Assembly (NCBI GenBank): GCA_037893225.1
Contig: JAZGUH010000328.1
Span: 1,240,001-1,304,000, forward strand
Source: Hippasteria phrygiana
Taxonomy: Eukaryota; Echinodermata; Asteroidea; Valvatida; Goniasteridae
Length of the DNA: 64,000 bases
Direction of reading: 5' to 3'
Position numbers and translations under genes: made by a program. Under the pieces are notes generated by a model. It made no database searches and was not told the DNA's origin. It saw only the letters and a list, made by a program, of their open reading frames with translations. Below, in pieces: positions 56,182-64,000 of this stretch (position 1 is its first letter; each line of letters begins with the position of its first letter).

Positions 56182-57938
56182 CTTGATGGATTTGTGTGTG
56201 CCTTCTTTGGAAAGATTATTGGAATACAGATGAACAAAAATGCTCAAAGGGCCTGATTTTCTGCAACTGCACTGTAAGCACCAGGACGACTGAAATAAAA
56301 TGGCTACACAGCAATCGACGTGATATTATATGCAGGAGATCATGTGACGCAACAGTCTGGTAAACGTGAGTCACGTGCATATTCAGTCTGTACTACGCAG
56401 GGTCCGAGGCCATGCTATGCGCTTGGTACATAAATTACGAACGGACGGGGGGGGGGGGGGATCCGCATGATTTGAGTATTATGGCGAGCCGGTCGTGACT
56501 AATTTTACTGAGCTTTTAGTTTTAGTCAGCTCATGATGACAAAACGACGGTGACCGTTGACAATCATTTCTGAGACACTTCCCTACATATCCCCACTACG
56601 GCCAGATGATGCCCCTAACCTAAGTGGAAAGAGTAGTTATTTCTTTTCAGCTTCCATGAGATGGTGGTGGCCCGGCCGGGGGCGCGCGTGGGAAGGGGAG
56701 GGTAGCCTAAAACCCACTATAGCTTCCGGCCGCTCACCCTAGAAATTCAAGCTTGTTCGCCCAGAAATTTCAAGTTAAAAAATTACCTGGCATCATTAAC
56801 ACTGGGCCTATGATTTTATAAACGCAAATAAAATGTTCCAAAAGCAAAGATTTAGCGCCAAGCGAAGGCGGCTCAGACGTGGCATATCCACAGCGGGGGA
56901 GGGGGAAGTACAAACATTGAAAGCGCCCCCGTTCACAACTAGTATACTTACCCGTCAATCCTAGGGGGGGGGGGGGGGGGGGGGGACAGGTCACAGGAGG
57001 ACACGTCACCCGGGTGGGGAACACAACACCAAATGTTTACAGTAAAAATAATAAATAGTGCTCACCAAAATTAGTGGCGGGTACCAAATGTTTACCCATG
57101 TTTTTGAACTCGTGTGCAAGGCTATTTTCTGTGAGTTGCTTTATAATACAGGCCAAGCAGTGCGACAGTAGCTGCGTATTGCTACTATGACTCTCACCAC
57201 CAACGAGTACTGAGTTTGTAATAAAGATAACCCCAATACACCCGGGACACCATCACATAAAGTAATTATGGGAAGCATGTTAATTTCAACAGTTTGAATT
57301 TGGAAAGCTGGTACTCAGTGCACAAAAATATATGCCAGGAGCGCGCTCCTGACACCTTAAAAATGCCTAAAACTCTGAAGCTTCCTTGGGACCCCCCCCC
57401 CCCCCCCCCCCCCCTCGGGAATAGGATTCGGAAAAGACGCTTGCCGCGTGTGCTTCAAATTTTCATAATAATTCTTGACTTCAGTGATGTCCCCCCCCCC
57501 CCCCCCCCCCCCCACACACACATTCGGAAATTGGATTGACGCCCCTGTGGCCCCTTCCCTTTACTGGGCGAAAAAGCCGAGGTCACCCTTTGAACAGAAT
57601 TTACAATGTTTACCCTTTCTCCCTTTATTGTTTGTCCCTCCATGGTACATGTATAATTTATAAAAGGTTACGAAAGCGTGACATAAATATAATTCAATAC
57701 CACAGCGTCTAAAAACCTGGCGGTGGTGCATAACTTATGGCAATTCTATGCACGCATTACTTTAGCTTTGAAACGCAGATGAAACGAAACAAAACAAGGC
57801 AATTTTCGAACAAGTTATAGCTAAAGTGTTCAATAAAGACAATTCTGCTGATCTAAGTGTGCAGACGAATTCGTACGAATTGCGACGTGCCCAAAGAATA
57901 ATGCCACGAACTAAGCTTAAGGTAAGTGAGGGTCAATT
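56182..57938. other. upstream of atp6v0c, no gene recognised
   Basis: Beyond the CLEAR-like sites there are five long G/C homopolymers (56447, 56965, 57392, 57490 and neighbours) and no coding signal. Confidence 0.45.
56338..56380 (-). promoter_or_regulatory. E-box/CLEAR-like sites upstream of atp6v0c
   Basis: TCATGTGAC at 56340-56348 and GTCACGTG at 56370-56377 lie about 160-195 bp above the ATG. Vertebrate V-ATPase and lysosomal genes carry CLEAR elements (consensus GTCACGTGAC) bound by TFEB/MITF proteins. The second site matches eight of the ten bases. The regulatory role is inferred. Confidence 0.45.
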
Positions 57939-58721
57939 ATGGCACGCCAAAGCGGCATTTATTCAACCCTACACAGCAACTGTCAACATTACAAAATACA
58001 CCACAATTTTTTTTTTTATTATACAACAGCAAGATTTACCGTTCAACATTAAAAAAAAAAACATGGCAACATTTTAAAAATATGTGTCAACATTTCTTTT
58101 GTTCACTTGCTTAAAAACATGTGCCAACACGGTCAAAACGTATGTCAAAATTGTAAAAAAGATATGCCAACCCGCTGAAAAACATATGTCAACATTGTAC
58201 AAAAATATGTGCCAACCCGGTGAAAAATGTATGCCAACATTAAAAAAGAACAGTAGTCAAGATTTACGTCAGAAATAATTGTCAACATTGTTTTAAAACG
58301 TTATGCCCTAACTTTGTGAAACATATCTGTCAAAAATGCGCCAACCCGCTGACAAATATTGCAACTTTTCCAAAAATATTTGTCCAGATTCACGTGAAAA
58401 GTACCAACTCGGTGAAAAAAATATTTCAACATTGTAATAAAAAAAAACATGTGCCAACCGGCTGAGAAATATATCAGAAGATTCACGTGAGAAATACATG
58501 TCAACATTGTCAAAAATATGCGGCAACCCGGTGAAAAACATGTCAACATTCACGTGACCACCTCCAAGTCCATTAAACTGGTTCCCAGTCCGGATTGATA
58601 GGCACATAACAGCCTATGCGCCAACCAGTTTAGGGGCCGTCCATAAAGTACGTACGCACGAAATGCCGACTCCCCCCCCCCCCCCCCCCCCCTGTACGCA
58701 TGGCCTACGCAGTGGCCCCAT
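57939..58721. mobile_element. 782-bp composite element, copy 1
   Basis: Begins TATGGCACGCCAAAGCGGCA and ends GTACGCATGGCCTACGCAGT. The middle (58080-58560) is a degenerate tandem of ATATGTCAACATTGTNAAAA and ATGTGCCAACCCGGTGAAAA, about 54 bp per double unit. Next to the right end is TTTAGGGGCCGTCCATAAAG, a motif common at transposon ends in invertebrates. The inverted second copy is at 61881-62656. Confidence 0.8.
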
Positions 58722-60070
58722 TGGTGGATGGAACGCGCGCGTATTACACGCGCGAGAATTCCATCAATCAATGCCGTTTATTCACACCGTCTTCGTTATC
58801 GTGGCCAGTGTGACCGGCCCTTAACATAACACTGGTGATACAATGGCGCACCCCCCATCAAGAAGTGGGGGATATATCACTGATCTCTACTACGAGAGAT
58901 CAGTGGGATATATACACACCCCGGGATTTACGCCCATACAAGCCAAGACATCGCTCCTCCTCAAACGAGTGACGCTGGAGGACAGCATCTTCGCTACACA
59001 GAGGCGAAATTAGTCATAGCAATAAGAACAGCACAAGAAACATTAGCTGAACAGTTCCAAGGCCAAGATCACCAAGGCCAAGATCACTAAGGCCAAGATC
59101 ACTAGGCCAAGATCACTAAGGCCAAGATCACCAAGGCCAAGGTGACTAGCGGGCATCAAGAGAAAACGTCACTGCTGAGATCTCCTCAAAACAAGACCAA
59201 CACATCCTCTCAAAAGAGACATCCACTGTTGCCATCCATCTATTATTATTATTTTTATTATTATATTAATTACCCCGGTATATTAATACTAAATAACCCA
59301 ATCGATTATATCCGTTATATTCAAAACTATGGCAAAAAGTAATTCAACAAAGAAATTAAGAGATCCATCAATAAGTCAACGAAACTCCAACCGCTTCTCT
59401 GGTAAATGCAAATCCAAACCCAAACGAACGAAATGCAATCAACGACTACTGTATCTCTATTAGCAGCACAATGCGACCTATTCATAACACACCTATCCAA
59501 AGTAGAACTTATCTGAAACTGAGAAACTTGCTTTGTGAAAGGGTCTTAACTGCGTTCCTACTCCCACTCCTGTAACATAAATACCTTCAACTAAAGAAAT
59601 GAGAATTGTATTCCTTATAACAAAAAATCAAAAAATCATCCCTCTATCTATAGGACATACCTGTACCTGTTGGTTTTTAATGTCGCAAGCTAGGTTGGTA
59701 AGTTCAATAACTTCAAAGTGGATTTGGTTCTCTTATAGGAACGGGGCCCGTAATTACACAATTGCCGCCACATTAAAATGATTTCCTTCATGCTGCTGGC
59801 CCTGGTGTGCCCTCACTGGAAATTTTAGTTCCCCGTGTTCCCCCACTGAAAAATGTTAGTGTCCCCTGTGCCCCCACTGTAAAATGTTAGACCCCCCTGT
59901 GCATAAGCGTAGCAGGGTCATTTGTATTGGGGGGGGGGGGGGGGGGGTGGGTAGACGTGAAAAAGGGCACTCGATATATCGGGGCACAGGGGGCACTAAC
60001 ATTTTTTCAGTGGGGGAACAGGGGGAACTAACATTTAAAAAAATACAAAACAAAACACAGATATATATAA
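58722..60070. other. no gene recognised; minisatellite and palindrome
   Basis: About six copies of AAGGCCAAGATCACY at 59063-59147. An inverted repeat at 59819-60030 (CCCCACTGAAAAATGTTAGT... / ...ACTAACATTTTTTCAGTGGGG) surrounds a long G-run. Confidence 0.6.
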
Positions 60071-60663
60071 CTAAATACAATTAATTCGTCAAACAATCCA
60101 CAAGGGAAACTGACTAAGTAAATTTTTAACACATTTTCAAAGTGAACAAAGAAACTGGCAGGAGCGGGAATTAAACCTGCAACCTCCGGGTTACCGTACT
60201 ACCAACTTTGTTCACTTCTTTGTTCACTTTGAAAATGTGTTCAAAATTTACCTAGTCAGTTTCCCTTGTGGATTGTTTGACGAATTATAAGTTAAAAAGT
60301 CGTATCCTCATTGAGTGATCCCCACAATGTCGCTTCCCAGGTTGTATCGTAAAAGTGGGTGTGATCCCTGGCTATACGGAATTCTGGGTTTATGACTTTT
60401 GACTAGCGCCCACCCGAACAAAGATGCTGACAATTTGGGAGACCGCCAACAGAGGGCAAGATAGCTCAGTTGATAGAGCACCGGTACGGTAACCCGGAGG
60501 TCGCAGGTTCGAATCCCGCTCCTGCCAGTTTCTTTGTTCACTTTGAAATTGTGAAGAAAATCATGTTAGTGGTTTTGAAACTATGGCGGCCATGCGGCAC
60601 ATCCGCGCGTCGCCTAGCTACGGTGACCCGCAAAAGCTACAGGACTGAGCTAAATACAATTAA
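60071..60663. mobile_element. fold-back dimer of the 314-bp tRNA(Thr) unit with 14-bp TSD
   Basis: CTAAATACAATTAA stands at 60071-60084 and 60650-60663. Inside, 60085-60205 is the tail plus half a head on the minus strand. After a junction at ACTTTGTTCACTTC, a tail joins directly to a complete unit on the plus strand (head 60459-60531). A further 110 bp, not found in the array unit, runs to the right border. The tRNA head is followed by GTTTC, without T4, as in the array. Confidence 0.85.
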
Positions 60664-61880
60664 GACAAAGAACCAACAATAACAAAAGAACAAACACATT
60701 AAGAATCAAATTAGGCCTACAATACATTGATTGATTAATTAATGAATCAATCAAAGTTGTATCATGAATTGTATAGGCCTATTTACTGTATTTAAATTGA
60801 ATGCAGAATTTGCGAATTTGAATTATAACAAATGAAAAAGAAAATTTAATTCAGGCCGTGTCACAATGACAAATAAATTTGCTGCGAAATAGAGTGCACA
60901 TTCTTAATAATCGGCCACGCATACGTCAAACCGAAACCTAATCACGCATTTGTAATATAGTTGAAATAAAACGTCATGCACATTAATTTATTTGAATGAT
61001 ACAAAATAAAATCGAATGCTAGTTTTTGCGAAAATAAAAAACCCAAACATACGTCGTTTTTAAAATCAGCGCGAGATTAAATTCAAGTTTTACAAATTCA
61101 AATGCACATTTTGGGAAAACGTCAGGGAAAACGTCAGGGAAAACATATTAACTCGTTGCACCATACCAGACTTATGCATTAAAAGCATCTACATCAGGAC
61201 TAGACCTATACCTGATTTTCTTGAAATTCAGTGTTGTAGTCGAGACCATTTCAAGACCAGGCACAAGACCATTCACAAGACCAGCTTGTAACAGGCACAA
61301 GTAACGGGCATAAACCATGACAAAGGAATGCTTTTGTTACAGTTCATTTGAATAGCTTAAGGCTTGGATTAAGACTGCTGGTCTTGTGCTGGTCTTGTGT
61401 GGTCTTGTGTGGTCTTGTGTGGTCTTGTGATGGTCTTGACTACAACACTGTTGAAATTATGTGTTCCTCCAATCCTCATGAACTAAGTATTTCTTCAATT
61501 TTTGAAGAATTAGTTACGCGGGTAAAGTTTTTGGTATGGTATGGAACGGGGCTACGTCTGTAAGGGCGCCCCCCAATTTTCACCAGTCTGAGGCGACGGC
61601 ACGACGCGACGACAGGACGCGACGGCAGGACGGCAGGACGGCACGACGCGACGGTACGACGCGACGGCAGGCATACTACATAAAAGTAGCATAGGAACAG
61701 GCGACGCCACGACGCGACGCGACAATGACGTCGCGTCGTCGGGGCACTTATGATAATGGGGAAACAATGGCAAAATTAGTAACCAAAATCCCCACCCTGG
61801 GGCTTGAAAAACGTCTGAGAAATAAAAAAGATATGTGGAATTCGTATGCGTACAGGGGGGGGGGGGGGGGGAGGAGGGTT
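60664..61880. other. no gene recognised; two minisatellites
   Basis: GGTCTTGTGTGGTCTTGTGT-type repeat at 61376-61440 and a GACGGCACGACGCGAC-type GC-rich repeat at 61587-61690, then G-runs at 61855-61871 and 61908-61921. Confidence 0.6.
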
Positions 61881-62656
61881 GGAGCCACTGCGTATGCCAT
61901 GCGTACAGGGGGGGGGGGGGGCAAAAAAGTCGGCATTTCGTGCGTACGTACTTTATGGACGGCCCCTAAACTGGTTGGCGCATAGGCTGTTATGTGCCTA
62001 TCAATGCGGACTGGGAACCAGTTTAATGGACTTGGAGGTGGTCACGTGAATGTTTACATATTTTTCACCGGGTTGCCGCATATTTGTTGGCAATGTTGAT
62101 ACGTATTTCTCACGTGAATCTTCTTATATATTTCTCAGCCGGTTGGCACATGTTTTTTTTATTACAATGTTGAAATATATTTTTCACCGAGTTGGCACAT
62201 TTTTGGCAAATGTTGACATACTTTTCACGTGAATCTGGACAATTTTTTTTGGAAAAGTTGCAATATTTGTCAGCGGGTTGGCGAGGGCATAACGTTTTAA
62301 AACAATGTTGACATTTATTTTTTGGCGTAAATCTTGACTACTGTTCTTTTTAATGTTGGCATACATTTTTCACCGGGTTGGCACATATTTTTGTACAATG
62401 TTGACATATGTTTTTTCAGCGGGTTGGCATATCTTTTTACAATGTTGACATATGTTTTGACCGTGTTGGCACACGTTTTTAAGCGAGTGAACAAAAGAAA
62501 TATTGACACATATTTTAAAAAATGTTGCCATGTTTTTGTTTAAATGTTGAAAGGTAAATCTTGCTGTTGTATAATTAAACAAAAAATTGTGGTGTATTTT
62601 GTAATGTTGACAGTTGCTGTGCAGGGTTGAATAAATGCCGCTTTGGCGTGCCATAG
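61881..62656. mobile_element. 782-bp composite element, copy 2 (inverted)
   Basis: Reverse complement of 57939-58721 at roughly 85-90% by eye, with the same tandem middle (62045-62520) and the same TTTAGGGGCCGTCCATAAAG motif in reverse. Confidence 0.8.
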
Positions 62657-63287
62657 TAAATATTGTGAAACAGGAGTATTTTTATAATATCCAAATTTTA
62701 TGGATAAATTTTACTTTGACAGCCTCTACCACAATGGGCCAGGAACAGAAAAATCCGACAAATTAACTTTGTGGGGTATACCTCGATTTCTAAAGACTCC
62801 CTCATGGGGTACCATTGTCCTCATCGTTACCCTTTCTTCCCGGTAAACCGTAAGGAGACTAATGTAAGAACACATGTACACGGGTGCGTCATGTAGGCCT
62901 ACAACGAATATGCGGCCCCTATTTATTGCCATGGGCTCGGTAACCTGCCAACGTAATATACTTCGGCCGGCTATTCTCTTCCTGGTTAACAGCAACAACC
63001 AATAGGCGGATCCAGATGGGGGTGGGTGGGGGTTGCAACCACCCGTTTGGCTGCTGAGCAAAGTTGTGATAAGCAATGCTAAACCACATCCAGTGGGTAT
63101 ACCGCTGGTCCATGCACTGTACACTGTACCAGTATAGGCTATGGTACAACCCCTCCCTAAATGAAAGGAAGTTTCCAAATCCCAAATAACATGGCTTTTG
63201 CAAGCAGCAACAGTTGAAGGGCTGATAAACCGCTGTTGAAATTCACGCGGCAGGTAGAAAGGGCAAAGGGTAACAGTCCGGAGAGTA
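62657..63287. other. no gene recognised
   Basis: Covered by a 220-codon minus-strand open frame (62726-63388) that runs through the neighbouring MITE and matches no family I know. Confidence 0.35.
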
Positions 63288-63422
63288 TAAGGCCGTGTCC
63301 GAATTACTTTGCTATACGGCTTGAAATTACACACGAGTCTATGGGAAGTGGCTGCAGCCGCTATATACCATAAACATGTGTGTAACATCCAGCCGTAGCC
63401 AAGTTATTCGGACATGGCCTAA
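63288..63422. mobile_element. 135-bp MITE with TAAGGCCGTGTCCGAATTACT ends
   Basis: TAAGGCCGTGTCCGAATTAC at the left pairs with AGTTATTCGGACATGGCCTA at the right. Inside, CGGCT...AGCCG continues the palindrome. Confidence 0.75.
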
Positions 63423-63545
63423 TACTGTTGCTTAAATGCTGTGACGTGTCGACCAGCCGCCCTCTCTTGACGCCGGTCCCCTTGGCATGGCAGGTACCGC
63501 CTCGATGGGTCGTACCACCCCTGCAGAGGCTAGGTGAGCCATATC

Positions 63546-63990
63546 TGACCCGCTCTGCAAAAAGGGCACATAAGTCGCTGTATGCTTTTACGAGTTATGG
63601 GCAGTTCAATGTGAAGAGGGTAAAAAATTCTTCAAACAAGTGATTTTAAAGGGAGGGAATTTTTTGCATCTTGGGTACCTATATTATTCTATTTCATAAC
63701 CAAAATCTTTGATTTCAGTGAATAAAGTTGGAAAAAGAATGTGTTTTTGTCGAGTGCTTCCATCTATTGCTTTGCTTTTTGTTTTGTTTTTAAATGGCTT
63801 GTTTCTCCTTAAGTCATTTAAAGAAATTCCTGAAAACAAACATGCAAATTTCCAAATATCTCGTGATTGCAAAATGCTACAGACCTGAGACATATACCAT
63901 ATGAAAGCTTATAAAATGGCCTTTCCAGCTATATATAAAACAATATTTTCAAATTTTGCAACATATGTGCCCTTTTTGCAGAGCGGGTCA
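63546..63990. mobile_element. MITE with GACCCGCTCTGC ends, copy 2
   Basis: TGACCCGCTCTGCAAAAAGG at the left and CCTTTTTGCAGAGCGGGTCA at the right. About the same size and interior layout as the LINE-nested copy at 36027. Confidence 0.85.
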
Positions 63991-64000
63991 ATTTAACTAA

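Noticed and set aside
62726..63388. 220-codon minus-strand open frame
   Set aside because: It runs through a palindromic MITE (63288-63422), has no recognisable domain and mixed composition; probably a chance frame.

Overview
This window is eukaryotic: two spliced genes, long introns with consensus GT-AG boundaries, non-LTR and Penelope-like retrotransposon debris, a tRNA-derived SINE family and many small inverted-repeat transposons. The composition (frequent TACATGTAC-type words, many 12-27 nt G/C homopolymers, invertebrate-style MITEs) suggests a marine invertebrate. An echinoderm or other invertebrate deuterostome, or a mollusc, would fit; I cannot fix the phylum from sequence alone.

Gene 1 (minus strand, 41.2 kb down to 11.7 kb and probably beyond the last exon I can place) is an NSUN7 (NOL1/NOP2/SUN domain family member 7) orthologue. 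I place nine exons whose phases all join correctly and give about 629 residues. The protein has lost both NSUN cysteine motifs, so it looks like a pseudo-methyltransferase. Gene 2 (minus strand, 56.18-52.30 kb) is an intact three-exon V-ATPase 16-kDa proteolipid (subunit c, ATP6V0C) of 165 residues, with E-box/CLEAR-like sites about 160-190 bp upstream of its ATG.

The most striking feature is in nsun7 intron 5 (16,868-21,511): 15 near-identical 314-bp units, each with a complete tRNA(Thr)-like Pol III head. Eight lie in one orientation and seven in the other, forming a giant palindrome, and the whole block is flanked by one 14-bp target-site duplication. A second fold-back member at 60.1 kb also has a 14-bp duplication. 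A third site at 42.9 kb contains only the last 20 bp of the element, flanked by a 12-bp duplication, which defines its 3' end. Solo SINE copies have a T4 run after the tRNA head. The array unit has lost it and shows no TTTT anywhere on the sense strand, so Pol III could read round and round. This looks like a SINE lineage that moves as head-to-tail multimers and inserts by target-primed reverse transcription with 5' inversion.

Rest of the layout: 0-11 kb is intergenic or downstream sequence with MITEs, including a TTAA-flanked 918-bp element carrying an acidic exon-like ORF. 11.7-41.2 kb is nsun7 with intronic transposons: a Penelope-like GIY-YIG fragment at 24.8-25.3 kb and a decayed APE-type LINE at 34.5-37.5 kb containing two nested MITEs. 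41-52 kb is intergenic, with a possible nsun7 promoter near 45.8 kb. 52-56 kb is atp6v0c. 57-64 kb is repeat-rich, with an inverted pair of ~780-bp elements. Most open reading frames of 60-130 codons outside these genes are chance or repeat-derived.
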